Notes: generated by a model not told the origin, from the letters alone. Positions 20,227 through 29,420 are shown, counted from the first letter of the stretch. The stretch is 64,000 bases of DNA from Paenibacillus abyssi (GCF_014640295.1 NZ_BMGR01000017.1:1-64000); one strand, 5' to 3'. Numbers and translations: made by a program.

Positions 20227-21389
20227 GCTTGATATTCTTTCAAGGACACCCATCTGCGCTCAGCGATCGACCGGTCGACCGCCTCGAGCACTTCCTGGCA
20301 TTTCACCCCGTCCACGAAGTTGGGCACCGGTTGGCGGTCCTCTTGAATCGCTTTCATCAGCTCGTGCACTTCATGCGTAAAGGTGTGCTCATAACCGATT
20401 GAATGCCCCGCCGGCCACCAAGCGTCCATATAAGCGTGTGCGGCGTCCGTGGCATGCACGCGGCGGAAGCCCTGTACATCCTCGGCATCATCCGAGAAAT
20501 ACACTTGCAATTCGTTAAGCCGTTCAAAATCGAACTTGATGCTGCCTTTGCTGCCATTGATTTCAAACGAATTCGTGCAGCGGTGGCCTGCCGCAAAACG
20601 CGTAGCTTCAAAGCTGCCGAGCGCCCCGTTTGCAAAACGTGTCATAAACAGCGTAGCGTCATCCACGGTCACTTCGCCGCGCGGCGCGTCTTTGCTGCCT
20701 TTGGCGCTCAGGCCGGTCATCGCCGATGGCATCGGACGTTCCTTAATGAACGTTTCGCTCATCCCGATCACTTCATCAAATTCTCCAACCAAATAACGGG
20801 CCAGATCGATCAAATGTGCGCCAAGGTCGCCATGCGAGCCCGAGCCGGCTATCTCCTTCTGCAGGCGCCATACGAGCGGGAATTCCGGATCGATAATCCA
20901 ATCCTGCAAAAACCACGCGCGGTAATGATAGATCTCTCCGATTCGGCCTTCCGATACCAGCTTCTTCGCCAGCTGTACCGCAGGCGCAAACCGGTAGTTA
21001 AAGCCAACCATATGTTTAACGCCCGCATTCTCGGCTGCCACCAGCATCTCACGGGCATCTGCAAGCGTAAGCGCTAACGGCTTTTCACAGAACAGATGTT
21101 TACCTGCCGCGGCCGCAGCAATCGCGATCTCCTTATGCGCGTCGCTCGGTGCGTTGATATCGATCAGATCAATATCATCCCTGCCGACAAGCTTCCGCCA
21201 ATCCGTCTCGGCTGTTTCCCAGCCGAACTGCGCACGCGCCTGTTCGAGCCCTGCCGGATCGCGGCCGCAGATCGCTTTCATCTCCGGCTTCGGCACATCC
21301 GGCAAAAACATCGGCAAAGCACGGTAAGCATTGCTGTGCGCTTTTCCCATAAATTTATAACCGACCATTCCTACGCGAACATTACTCAT
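20223..21389 (-). CDS. Gfo/Idh/MocA-family oxidoreductase
   Basis: A 388-residue NAD(P)-dependent dehydrogenase, the second in this cluster. It has a nucleotide-binding start (VRVGMVGYKFMGKAHSNAY), the catalytic HLFCEKPLALTLADA, and the sequence GSHGDLGAHLIDLARYL typical of enzymes acting on glucosides, inositols or sugar acids. Starts at ATG 21389 after AAGGTGG. The two dehydrogenases are only distantly alike, so they probably act on successive intermediates and are not a recent duplication. Likely controlled by the LacI regulator just upstream. Confidence 0.9.
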   Translation of the reverse strand: MSNVRVGMVGYKFMGKAHSNAYRALPMFLPDVPKPEMKAICGRDPAGLEQARAQFGWETAETDWRKLVGRDDIDLIDINAPSDAHKEIAIAAAAAGKHLFCEKPLALTLADAREMLVAAENAGVKHMVGFNYRFAPAVQLAKKLVSEGRIGEIYHYRAWFLQDWIIDPEFPLVWRLQKEIAGSGSHGDLGAHLIDLARYLVGEFDEVIGMSETFIKERPMPSAMTGLSAKGSKDAPRGEVTVDDATLFMTRFANGALGSFEATRFAAGHRCTNSFEINGSKGSIKFDFERLNELQVYFSDDAEDVQGFRRVHATDAAHAYMDAWWPAGHSIGYEHTFTHEVHELMKAIQEDRQPVPNFVDGVKCQEVLEAVDRSIAERRWVSLKEYQA

Positions 21390-21463
21390 TCCTGTTCATC
21401 CACCTTTCCAAGTGAGAAGATTGGATCGTGATTGATCCGGATCGTTGAAGCATCAAATCATGA

Positions 21464-22522
21464 TCAATTCGGTTTATATCGCAAAGAAGAAGCACGCGGA
21501 ATCAGCCGCACGGGAAGCTTCTCCACATTGAAGCCGGTCTCGGTGTCAATTATCGCTGGTTTTTCCTGTCCGATCAGCTTGGATACCGCTGCAGCCCCCA
21601 TCTCATAGAACGGAACGGAAACAGAAGACAGCTGCGGATCGGTATAACGCGCCTCTTCAGAATCGTCATATCCGATCAGCGCTGCATCGCGCCCGGGCTC
21701 AATCCCATGCTCCCGCAAGCCTTGAAGCAGGCCCAGCGCCATCCGGTCGTTCGCGGCAAATACAGCATCGATCCGCTGATCCTTAATCGCGCCGGCAATC
21801 TCAGGCGCAGCTATGTATCCGCTCTTTCGGCTGTAATTCCCCGTGAACAAAATATCCTGGTTGACCGAAATGCCGTTGTCTGCAAGCGCTCTGCGGTAGC
21901 CATCATAACGGTCCGCGCTGTTCGAGTAGGTTAACGGTCCGTTGAGGAAAGCAATGCGGTCGCAGCCCTGCCCGATCAAATGCGCGGTCGCCGCATAGCT
22001 GCCGCTTACATGATCCGCTTCAATCGTAGGGAACGCCTCGCCTTCAAAACGCTGGTTAACGAGGCAAAAAGGATGCTCTTCCTGAAGGAGCTCCCGAAGC
22101 GCCTGCCGCTCTTCCTCTCCGTCCTGCGTGCCCAGCATGATGCAGGCATCGACCTTCTGCATGCGGAACAGCCTTGAATAATTACGCTTCTCCTCAGGCG
22201 ATAAGAACATCAGGAGCATATCGTATCCCTCTTTTTTGGCCGTCACCCCGATCCCGCTCAAAATTTCAGAGAAATAATAAGTCGAGAACAGATGCACTTT
22301 CGGGACAAACGGGATAATCACGCCCAGGTTGCCGCTCTTTTTTCTCGCGAACTGCTGAGCGAGCGCGCTTGGCACATAATTAAGCTGTTCAGCCGCCTCC
22401 AGCACCCTTTTGCGGGTTTCCTCCCGGATCGGACCGACCCCGTTCAACACGCGGGATACCGTCGCTTCAGAGACGCCTGCAAGTTTCGCTACTTCTTTTC
22501 TACGGATAGGTCCTTCCTCCAA
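21464..22522 (-). CDS. LacI-family transcriptional regulator
   Basis: A 352-residue repressor. The N-terminal helix-turn-helix (KEVAKLAGVSEATVSRVLNG) and hinge are followed by a periplasmic-binding-like sugar domain (GNLGVIIPFVPKVH, AVFAANDRMALGLLQGL, IGYDDSEEARYTDPQLSSV). It heads the gene cluster and has an excellent palindrome upstream, so it probably represses itself and the downstream dehydrogenase/ThuA genes until a sugar binds. Start is uncertain: the first start-type codon is a TTG at 22522 that directly overlaps GGAGGAAGG. The best-spaced codon after that site is ATC, which would give RRKEVAKLAG, a typical LacI N-terminal spacing. Confidence 0.92.
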   Translation of the reverse strand: MEEGPIRRKEVAKLAGVSEATVSRVLNGVGPIREETRKRVLEAAEQLNYVPSALAQQFARKKSGNLGVIIPFVPKVHLFSTYYFSEILSGIGVTAKKEGYDMLLMFLSPEEKRNYSRLFRMQKVDACIMLGTQDGEEERQALRELLQEEHPFCLVNQRFEGEAFPTIEADHVSGSYAATAHLIGQGCDRIAFLNGPLTYSNSADRYDGYRRALADNGISVNQDILFTGNYSRKSGYIAAPEIAGAIKDQRIDAVFAANDRMALGLLQGLREHGIEPGRDAALIGYDDSEEARYTDPQLSSVSVPFYEMGAAAVSKLIGQEKPAIIDTETGFNVEKLPVRLIPRASSLRYKPN

Positions 22523-22541
22523 GCTTTATGTTCTTACCACT

Positions 22542-22559
22542 AATGTACACGCGTACATT
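22542..22559. promoter_or_regulatory. LacI-type operator palindrome
   Basis: AATGTACACGCGTACATT: seven-base arms AATGTAC/GTACATT around a central CG step, the usual shape of LacI/GalR-family operators. It lies 20 bases before the regulator's start codon, suggesting autoregulation. Confidence 0.7.
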
Positions 22560-22604
22560 TTCGCATGAAAGCCGTTACATGTCAATGCATCGCCTATTTC
22601 ATTT

Positions 22605-23345
22605 TTACGCGTTCAAACGTTTCTTCTGCTTCCTGCGCCTAACCGCTTTTTCGACAACAAACGGCATATACAGCACGACAAATAACGCCAGCGCCACAAG
22701 CTCCAGCCATAATAAATACCACGGCCATGGTCCAAGCAGGTCAAGAAGCGAGGCCGTCTGAGGCTTGCGTGACACAAAGAGATAATTTCCGCCCGTCCAT
22801 ACATTGATAGGATATACGATGAGAAGCAGCACATTCAGCCACACCATGGTCCGAAGGATGGACATCCATCCGGGACGGTAGCCATCCACGGCGGTCATGT
22901 AGATCGCGGTTACGATAATTCCCCCATGGCCAATGAAAAAATAGAGGTACCAGAAATGCGGAAAACCGACATTCAGAACCGGTGTGAACAGCGCCTGCAG
23001 CGCGCCGCCGATCCCTGCAAAATAAATAAACTCATATAACCGGTAATTTCGGTATAACAATAATACGGCAGATAAGATCAACGTTACCGTGCACAACTGC
23101 AGCGGCAATGATTCATCCCAGGTCCAGCGCTCCGCCCTCACGTACCAGACATGCAGCAATCCATGCAGCGCGAGCAGCAGGCCCGCCATCCCATAACGAA
23201 AGACACGTGCCCGCTTCGGATGTTTGAGCCATTGTCTGAAGATCACGAGACTAACAAGCACAATGCCAAGGGTCGCTAGTGCCACCGCGTGCTGCGGCGA
23301 ATACGGAATAAAGCCCGGGCCGTTCGGACCAAAAAATGGGTCCAT
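22605..23345 (-). CDS. TIGR02206/YwaF-family integral membrane protein
   Basis: A 246-residue membrane protein with about seven hydrophobic helices and a basic C-terminus (RRRKQKKRLNA). The motifs WDESLPLQLCTVTLILS, GGALQALFTPVLN and FFIGHGGIIVTAIYM match the conserved YwaF (TIGR02206) family, whose function is unknown. Translation starts at ATG 23345 after AAGGAGG. Transcribed alone. Confidence 0.88.
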   Translation of the reverse strand: MDPFFGPNGPGFIPYSPQHAVALATLGIVLVSLVIFRQWLKHPKRARVFRYGMAGLLLALHGLLHVWYVRAERWTWDESLPLQLCTVTLILSAVLLLYRNYRLYEFIYFAGIGGALQALFTPVLNVGFPHFWYLYFFIGHGGIIVTAIYMTAVDGYRPGWMSILRTMVWLNVLLLIVYPINVWTGGNYLFVSRKPQTASLLDLLGPWPWYLLWLELVALALFVVLYMPFVVEKAVRRRKQKKRLNA

Positions 23346-23542
23346 GCTGCACCTCCTTCCTTTTTTATTCCTGGATAAGGATATTTTGTATGATAACTTG
23401 CATATCGTAAAGTGTCATTATTTTATGGTACCTAGGTGAAATGTCCCAGAAAACTTTAACAAAAATTATATTGTCGAATAATGGGATGTCCATTATACTT
23501 GAAACGCATATGTGAACATTTTATGAAAAGGGGAACTGGAAC

Positions 23543-23896
23543 ATGAACTATAATAGCCTGGCTATGAAAAGCCAGCTTGACGCCAGAGAACTGCTTCTGC
23601 TGGAACAAGAAGTAAAGAGCCAAGGGAAAAGCATGGTTCTCGCCTATGTGCTGTGGTACTTCCTCGGCGTATTCGGCGGACATCGCTTCTATATGGGGCG
23701 TACCGGTTCAGCGATCGCGCAGCTTGTGCTGACAATTACCGTCATTGGGGCGCTTGTGACATTTATATGGTGGGTCATTGACGCTTTCCTGCTTCACCAA
23801 TGGGTAAAAGACCGCAATCAAGAAGTAGAAATGCGTGTGATGAACGATATGATGTCCAACAAACATTTTAACTCGGCGATGAATCGCCCGCTGTAA
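23543..23896 (+). CDS. TM2-domain membrane protein
   Basis: A 117-residue protein: a charged N-terminal helix, then the TM2 pair of membrane helices with the signature GVFGGHRFYMGRTGSAIAQ and WWVIDAFLLHQWV. TM2 proteins have no settled role in bacteria. Starts at ATG 23543 after AAAAGGGG. It forms a two-gene plus-strand unit with a paralogue three bases downstream. Confidence 0.88.
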   Translation: MNYNSLAMKSQLDARELLLLEQEVKSQGKSMVLAYVLWYFLGVFGGHRFYMGRTGSAIAQLVLTITVIGALVTFIWWVIDAFLLHQWVKDRNQEVEMRVMNDMMSNKHFNSAMNRPL

Positions 23897-23899
23897 GCG

Positions 23900-24325
23900 A
23901 TGATGGACAAACGCGATTTAACGTTGAATGAGCTGATGGTTTTCCAATCCGAGGTGCGCGCTCATGAGAAATCGGCTGCCATTGCTTATCTGATGCTGGT
24001 TGGCGGACATCTTGGCGTTCATCGTTTCTACCTGAAACGAACCGGAACTGCCATCGCGCAGCTGATCCTGTTCCTGGTCACAACCGGCGGTTATGCGCTC
24101 ACGGTACTCGGATCCGCAGTCGAGAGCGAAGCGCTCACTCTCTTTTCTCTTTTGCTGCTTGTCGTTCCGGGCCTTGTCTTATTCATCTGGATTATCGTCG
24201 ATTTATTCCTTATGCCTCGCATGGTCAGGGAATATAACGAAAAAGTGGAACAGCACATTATCGCACAAATTATACAGCATCGGCAGCATATGCACATGCA
24301 GCCCCAAAGCCCCGGCACATTGTAG
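23900..24325 (+). CDS. TM2-domain membrane protein (paralogue)
   Basis: A 141-residue TM2-like protein with HLGVHRFYLKRTGTAIAQ, a third hydrophobic segment (LTLFSLLLLVVPGLVLF) and VDLFLMPRMVREYNE. It resembles the upstream gene in order of segments, so the pair is a tandem duplication that has diverged. No Shine-Dalgarno is visible; the ATG lies three bases after the upstream stop, suggesting coupled translation. A terminator overlaps its 3' end. Confidence 0.85.
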   Translation: MMDKRDLTLNELMVFQSEVRAHEKSAAIAYLMLVGGHLGVHRFYLKRTGTAIAQLILFLVTTGGYALTVLGSAVESEALTLFSLLLLVVPGLVLFIWIIVDLFLMPRMVREYNEKVEQHIIAQIIQHRQHMHMQPQSPGTL

Positions 24326-24340
24326 CCGAGGCTTTTTCTA
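24307..24340 (+). terminator. Terminator of the TM2 gene pair
   Basis: AGCCCCGGC...GCCGAGGCT stem (one mismatch) followed by TTTTTC on the plus strand, overlapping the last codons of the second TM2 gene. Confidence 0.75.
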
Positions 24341-24380
24341 TTTCACGCTGCGGCCGCCGTATTCAACAATGCATATTAAA

Positions 24381-24408
24381 AGTTAAAAGCCGCCCCTTGG
24401 GGCGGCTT
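24381..24408 (-). terminator. Terminator of prfC
   Basis: On the minus strand AAGCCGCCCC-AAGGGGCGGCTT, followed by TTAACTTTTAAT, 17 bases after the prfC stop. Confidence 0.75.
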
Positions 24409-24425
24409 AAGCATGCTTATATCTA

Positions 24426-26012
24426 TTATGGCGCTGTCTCCAGGAATTTGGAGGTTGGATTTTTGTCCATAGCGGTGCGCATCGCGTATTCGTTCTCGAA
24501 CAGAGCCACATAGTTGCCCTTCTTGTCCTGCACCAGGGTTGAGTTGATGCGGAATTTGGATGGGTCGATCTTCTCGTCCACGATCCAGCGCGCAAACTGG
24601 TACGGCATGCGGTGCAGTTGAATATCGACGCCGTATTCGCCCTTCATCCGGTACTCGAACACCTCGAACTGGAGCTGGCCGACTACGCCGAGAATCGTCT
24701 CATCGAAGCCGCTGGTCGAATGGAACACCTGAATCGTGCCCTCCTCAGTCAACTGATCGATTCCCTTCTGATACTGCTTATGCTTCAGCGCATTTTTTAC
24801 CGTTACCTTGGCAAAAATCTCCGGAGAGAATGTCGGCAGCTCATCGAATATGACTTCCCCGCCCTGCGACAACGAATCACCGATCCGGAATATGCCGGGG
24901 TCGAACAAACCGATAATATCGCCCGGATATGCCGACTCGACAATATCGCGGTCCTGAGCAAGGAATTGCTGCGGCTGCGAGAGCTTAATCTCTTTGCCCA
25001 CCCGTACATGCTTGACGGCCATGCCCCGCTCGAAGCGGCCGGAGCAAATGCGCAGAAACGCAATGCGGTCGCGGTGCGCAGGGTTCATGTTCGCTTGAAT
25101 TTTGAAAATATAACCGGTAAACTTCTCCTCCGTCGGTTCGACTCTGCCTTCCGTGCTGTTGCGCGGCGCAGGTGAAGGCGCCAGCTTCAGGAAGTTTTCC
25201 AGGAACGTCTGAACCCCGAAGTTATTGACTGCACTGCCAAAGAACACCGGTGTCAGCTCGCCGCGGCTTACTTTCTCAAAATCGAATGGATCGCCGGCAA
25301 CATCGAGCAGCTCCAGCTCGCCAGTCAACTGATCATGCAAAAATTCACCGGCCATCTCGCGGATGATCGGATCATTGTAATCCTCGACCTTTCTCACTTC
25401 GATCGTCGAATGGTCGTTGCCCTGGAACAATTCCACCTGGTTATTCATCCGGTCATAGACTCCGCACAGGTCTCTGCCCATTCCGATCGGCCAGTTCATC
25501 GGCACGGAACGGATTCCGAGCACCTGCTCCAGTTCTTCCATCAGCTCGAACGGGCTGCGGCCTTCACGGTCCAGCTTATTAATGAACGTGAAGATCGGGA
25601 TGCCCCGCTTGCGGCATACTTGGAACAGCTTGATCGTCTGGGCCTCCACGCCTTTGGCGACGTCGATCAGCATGACTGCGCTGTCGGCCGCTGTCAAGGT
25701 ACGGTACGTATCTTCACTGAAGTCTTGGTGACCTGGCGTATCCAGAATGTTCACCCGGTGTCCCAAATAATCGAACTGCATCACGCTGGACGTAACGGAA
25801 ATTCCCCGCTGCTTCTCGATTGCCATCCAGTCCGAGGTCGCATGTTTGCTCGCCTTTCTCGCCTTGACCGTCCCTGCCTCCCGGATTGCCCCGCCGAATA
25901 AAAGCAGCTTCTCCGTTAATGTTGTTTTCCCCGCATCGGGATGGGAGATAATGGCGAAGGTTCGCCTTCTCTCCACTTCATTCTTGATTTCCTCGGTTAA
26001 CGTTTTACTCAT
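24426..26012 (-). CDS. prfC: Peptide chain release factor 3
   Basis: GTPase that ejects RF1/RF2 from the ribosome after peptide release. The 528-residue translation-factor GTPase has G1 SHPDAGKTTL, the switch region EKQRGISVTSSVMQF, G3 DTPGHQDF and G4 NKLDRE, plus the RF3 domain II/III sequences (FFGSAVNNFGVQTFL). Normal length. Monocistronic, with its own terminator; upstream lies zwf on the same strand. Confidence 0.96.
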   Translation of the reverse strand: MSKTLTEEIKNEVERRRTFAIISHPDAGKTTLTEKLLLFGGAIREAGTVKARKASKHATSDWMAIEKQRGISVTSSVMQFDYLGHRVNILDTPGHQDFSEDTYRTLTAADSAVMLIDVAKGVEAQTIKLFQVCRKRGIPIFTFINKLDREGRSPFELMEELEQVLGIRSVPMNWPIGMGRDLCGVYDRMNNQVELFQGNDHSTIEVRKVEDYNDPIIREMAGEFLHDQLTGELELLDVAGDPFDFEKVSRGELTPVFFGSAVNNFGVQTFLENFLKLAPSPAPRNSTEGRVEPTEEKFTGYIFKIQANMNPAHRDRIAFLRICSGRFERGMAVKHVRVGKEIKLSQPQQFLAQDRDIVESAYPGDIIGLFDPGIFRIGDSLSQGGEVIFDELPTFSPEIFAKVTVKNALKHKQYQKGIDQLTEEGTIQVFHSTSGFDETILGVVGQLQFEVFEYRMKGEYGVDIQLHRMPYQFARWIVDEKIDPSKFRINSTLVQDKKGNYVALFENEYAMRTAMDKNPTSKFLETAP

Positions 26013-26157
26013 AACTGCCGTCCCTTCATCCTCACCCGTTGGCGACCGGACCTGCGCATTCTAACGCTTCGTCGGTCCCTCCCGGCCAATTTTATAGCTT
26101 TTCGCACGAAGAGCGCCTCATCACCTGTACAGCAAGGCTTGGGCGCTCGTGAGCTTC

Positions 26158-27711
26158 TTATTTTCCGGTGTTGGTAACCCAAATTACATTATCTTCTTCC
26201 TGTCCATTGACCGGCCACCAGCGGTATCCGTCTTTCGCCAGCATCTCGTCGGCTTTCTCAGGTCCCCATGAGCCCGCAGGATAGAACTGCAGATCAGAGG
26301 ATTCTTCCCGCCAAGCCGATGCAATCCGATCGACAAATGCCCATGCTTGCGAAACCTCGTCCCAACGCGTGAAATACGTCGAATCGCCGCGTGCCGCATC
26401 ATAGATCAGCCGCTCATAAGCTTCCGGTGTATTCAAGCCGATCTTGCAGCTCTGGCAGAATTCCATCGCTACCGGCTGCACGCCTGTATCGGAGCCCGGC
26501 TCTTTTGCATTGATCTTGATGTAGATGCCTTCCATCGGATTAACACGAATGACCAGCAGGTTAGGTGTCAGATCATGGCGCTGGCCGAATAGTACGCTGC
26601 CCGTATTTTTAAACTCAATAACGACCTCTGTCGTTTTCACCGGCAGACGCTTACCGGTACGAATGTAGAACGGTACGCCGGCCCAGCGGAAATTATCGAC
26701 GAATACCTTGGCTGCGAAGTACGTCTCCGTAACGGATTCCGGATTCACCGAATCCTCTTGACGGTAGCCGGGAAGCGCCTTGCCTCTCCACGATCCTTCA
26801 GCATATTGCCCGCGGGTGACATTCGTGCGCACATCTTCCGATGTCGCATATTGCCGCAGGGAACGAAGCACCTTCACCTTCTCATCGCGAATATCTTCCC
26901 CTTGCAGGCGGCTGGGCGGCTCCATCGCGATCATCGTCAGCATCTGCAGCATATGGTTCTGGCCCATATCGCGCAGCGCGCCGGACTTATCGTAATAACC
27001 GCCCCGCTCTTCGACCCCTACCGTCTCCGACAAGGTAATCTGAACGTTTGCGATATGCTTGTTGTTCCAGAGCGGCTCAAAGAACGCATTAGCAAACCGG
27101 ATCACCTCGATATTTTGCACCATTTCCTTGCCGAGGTAATGGTCGATCCGGTAGATCTCCTCTTCTCTGAACACTTGGTTGATCTGGTCATTAAGCTTCT
27201 GTGCGGAAGGCAGGTCATAACCGAAAGGCTTCTCAATAACGACCCGGTGCCAGCCTTTTGATTCGAGCAAGCCTCCATCCCGAAGATTGAAGGACACAGG
27301 CCCGAAAAGCTCAGGCGCGAGCGCCAAATAGAATAAACGGTTACCCGGAATATTAAACTTGGCATCCAGCTGAGACGACAGCCGGTCCAGCTCGCGGAAG
27401 CCTTCTACATTATTGATGTCAAGCGACATATAGACAAAATGTTCGGCAAAACGGTTCCACAGCTCGGCATCATCCGACTTGTACCTGGAAAACTCTCCGA
27501 TCGATTCATATACATCATCGCGGAACTGCTCATCCGTGCGCGGACGGCGGGCAAGACCGACAACCGCAAAGTCTTCAGCCAGTTTGCCTTCTTTATATAA
27601 GCTGAACAGCGCCGGAAACAGCTTCCGGCGTGCCAAATCACCTGTAGCTCCAAATAAATAGAACACTGCACTCGCTGATGCGAGTTCTTCTGATTTGAAT
27701 TGATCCGTCAT
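26158..27711 (-). CDS. zwf: Glucose-6-phosphate 1-dehydrogenase
   Basis: First step of the oxidative pentose phosphate pathway: glucose-6-phosphate plus NADP+ to 6-phosphogluconolactone. The 517-residue protein has the dinucleotide motif FGATGDLARRKLFPAL, the active site RIDHYLGKEMVQN and the downstream substrate region NKHIANVQITLSE. Normal length. gnd and pgl are not adjacent. A possible catabolite-response site overlaps the promoter region. Confidence 0.96.
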   Translation of the reverse strand: MTDQFKSEELASASAVFYLFGATGDLARRKLFPALFSLYKEGKLAEDFAVVGLARRPRTDEQFRDDVYESIGEFSRYKSDDAELWNRFAEHFVYMSLDINNVEGFRELDRLSSQLDAKFNIPGNRLFYLALAPELFGPVSFNLRDGGLLESKGWHRVVIEKPFGYDLPSAQKLNDQINQVFREEEIYRIDHYLGKEMVQNIEVIRFANAFFEPLWNNKHIANVQITLSETVGVEERGGYYDKSGALRDMGQNHMLQMLTMIAMEPPSRLQGEDIRDEKVKVLRSLRQYATSEDVRTNVTRGQYAEGSWRGKALPGYRQEDSVNPESVTETYFAAKVFVDNFRWAGVPFYIRTGKRLPVKTTEVVIEFKNTGSVLFGQRHDLTPNLLVIRVNPMEGIYIKINAKEPGSDTGVQPVAMEFCQSCKIGLNTPEAYERLIYDAARGDSTYFTRWDEVSQAWAFVDRIASAWREESSDLQFYPAGSWGPEKADEMLAKDGYRWWPVNGQEEDNVIWVTNTGK

Positions 27712-27755
27712 AATACCTCATTCTTTCTTATGTATTTTTTTGTATATTTATTGCG

Positions 27756-27823
27756 TCTCTTGTAACATCTCTTGTAACTTGCTTAACCTGTAGTTTAGCA
27801 CATTCGACTTGCAAGCGCTATTG
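27756..27823 (-). promoter_or_regulatory. zwf upstream region: candidate extended -10, cre-like site, 11-bp direct repeats
   Basis: Read on the minus strand, TGCTAAACT (about 27800-27792) is an extended -10 without a clear -35. TGCAAGCGCTATTG at 27810-27823 matches 11 of 14 positions of the CcpA cre consensus and would overlap the promoter. TCTCTTGTAAC is repeated at 27756-27766 and 27768-27778 in the leader. All three are pattern matches only. Confidence 0.35.
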
Positions 27824-27893
27824 ATCTACCTATAAAAAAAACTAATTATTCCTTCAATTAATTCTGATCAAAAAATCGTCATCATTCGATCAA

Positions 27894-28664
27894 TTATGAA
27901 CCGGTGTCCTTCCTGTAATCCCCTGTGATAAGCGGAATGCCCCCGATGAAGCGAATGACCCCTGTATCGGGATCGGAATGGACGGCCAGCTGAAGATTCA
28001 CCTTATGATCGCCGCTTTGCACCTTGTTCAACAAATGATGGGTATAAAACGTTTGGCTGATCGTATTCGCGTCTTCATACTGCTCCAGAAGCTCAGCCTG
28101 CGCTTGCTCCGCAAGCTGTTCAGCCGCGGCAGGAGCCTTAGCAATGCCGCGAAACGATACGCTTGGAGCTCCAGCGATATGCTGCCTGCGCAGTTCCGAC
28201 TCCACTGCGGCGACCGTATCAAGCAGGGACGCTTCGGACTGGCCCTCCAAGCCTTCATATATGAGGACGAGCTCGCCGCTTTCATCCGGGTTCATGGCGT
28301 CCGTTTGCTGAAACCACAGCTGCAGCAATCCCTTTCCGGTTTGCAGGATCGCATGCACCGCTTCGCCTTCCGCCCGGGATACAGCATGCAAAGACAGCTC
28401 CCTGCTTAACTCGGAGACGGCCTCGAGATTGCTTTTCCCATCCCAGCGAATCGACCAGCCGGCGGCTGCGGCGCCTTCCAGGAGCAAAGGATCCGTCCAC
28501 TGCCAAAGCGTCTTCATATCCTGTTCGATCGACAGGCCGGAAGCACCGGGCTCATCCCCTTCCGGAATCCCGTATGACACCAGCCATGTGGCCGCCATGA
28601 TCAGGACGAACAGCGCCGGAAGGATCCCTTTTATTCTGCCCTTTTGCATGGCCGGTTGATTCAT
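27894..28664 (-). CDS. YwmB-like secreted/membrane-anchored protein
   Basis: A 256-residue protein with an N-terminal hydrophobic segment (ILPALFVLIMAATWLVSYG) acting as signal or anchor and a soluble extracytoplasmic part. The C-terminal pattern YTHHLLNKVQSGDHKVNLQ...RFIGGIPLITGDY matches the YwmB family (DUF1779, TATA-box-binding-like fold), which is of unknown function and found in spore-formers. Start set to ATG 28664 after GGAGGCG; the open frame to 28733 adds 23 residues with no ribosome site. Confidence 0.7.
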   Translation of the reverse strand: MNQPAMQKGRIKGILPALFVLIMAATWLVSYGIPEGDEPGASGLSIEQDMKTLWQWTDPLLLEGAAAAGWSIRWDGKSNLEAVSELSRELSLHAVSRAEGEAVHAILQTGKGLLQLWFQQTDAMNPDESGELVLIYEGLEGQSEASLLDTVAAVESELRRQHIAGAPSVSFRGIAKAPAAAEQLAEQAQAELLEQYEDANTISQTFYTHHLLNKVQSGDHKVNLQLAVHSDPDTGVIRFIGGIPLITGDYRKDTGS

Positions 28665-28787
28665 AATAACCGCCTCCATTTCAATATTCGGGATAAATAG
28701 GCGAATATCAGCTGGGTATTTAACCATACACATCAGCCCTTGGGTGAATATAATGCGCTAAGGAAAGGTTAGGAGGTGTCTACACGC

Positions 28788-29138
28788 ATGCAACCTATTT
28801 ATCCGTTAAACGAAAAGAATATTTCCAGGCATTGCGGACAATTGGTCTGTGCCGTGACCGCAGACGGTTCGCGCCACATCGGAATACTCAGCAGCTGCAG
28901 AGGCGGCCAGCTTATCTTGAATGATGAAGCTGTCGATGATGTAAGCGGCGGCACACTTCAGATGAAAGGAGCAAAAAAAGCTCCGCGCAAAGGCAAAGGC
29001 AGAAAAGCCAAGCCGGCGGTTGCGCAAACATTAGGTTATCCGGCCGGCCCGTTTGGCCCTGGCCCATTCTTTCCGTTCGGATCGAGGGTCGTACTGGATC
29101 TTGCGCTGCTCACGCTGTTGTTCCTGATCGTTCTGTAA
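28788..29138 (+). CDS. Hypothetical protein with hydrophobic C-terminus
   Basis: A 116-residue protein of no known family to me. The N-terminal half (residues 1-55, HCGQLVCAVTADGSRHIGIL) looks like a small beta domain. It is followed by a very basic stretch (KKAPRKGKGRKAKP), a Pro/Gly/Phe-rich segment (GPFGPGPFFPFG) and a terminal membrane helix (DLALLTLLFLIVL). The layout suggests a tail-anchored protein. Start at ATG 28788, ten bases after GGAGGTG; the GTG at 28776 overlaps that site and is less likely. Divergent from the YwmB-like gene. Confidence 0.65.
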   Translation: MQPIYPLNEKNISRHCGQLVCAVTADGSRHIGILSSCRGGQLILNDEAVDDVSGGTLQMKGAKKAPRKGKGRKAKPAVAQTLGYPAGPFGPGPFFPFGSRVVLDLALLTLLFLIVL

Positions 29139-29420
29139 CGCACTGCCGCCCCGGCTCGAGGCACCGGATGCTTCCGCCGGGATGCTGTCTTTCTATTGTA
29201 CTGCAAGCATTCTGCGCAGCCAATCCATCAAGCTTATTTCAGCAAAGCCCGGATCCGATAAATAAACAAAAACGACCCGCTATGGTAAACTGGAAGAAGA
29301 CAAGCTTGGAAACAAATGACACTGCCAATAGAGCATTATTAATGTGTGCGCTCACCGGGTACATAAGGTATAGAATAGCTTGCGCCCTTTAGGAACATCT
29401 CATGTGGAGGTGCTTGAACG

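Noticed and set aside
28776-28787. GTG start four codons upstream for the tail-anchored hypothetical protein
   Set aside because: That GTG is part of the Shine-Dalgarno sequence of the downstream ATG.
29139-29420. A 74-codon open frame (29168-29392) between two plus-strand genes
   Set aside because: No ribosome site and no recognisable protein features. The gap shows no clear promoter or hairpin that I can support.
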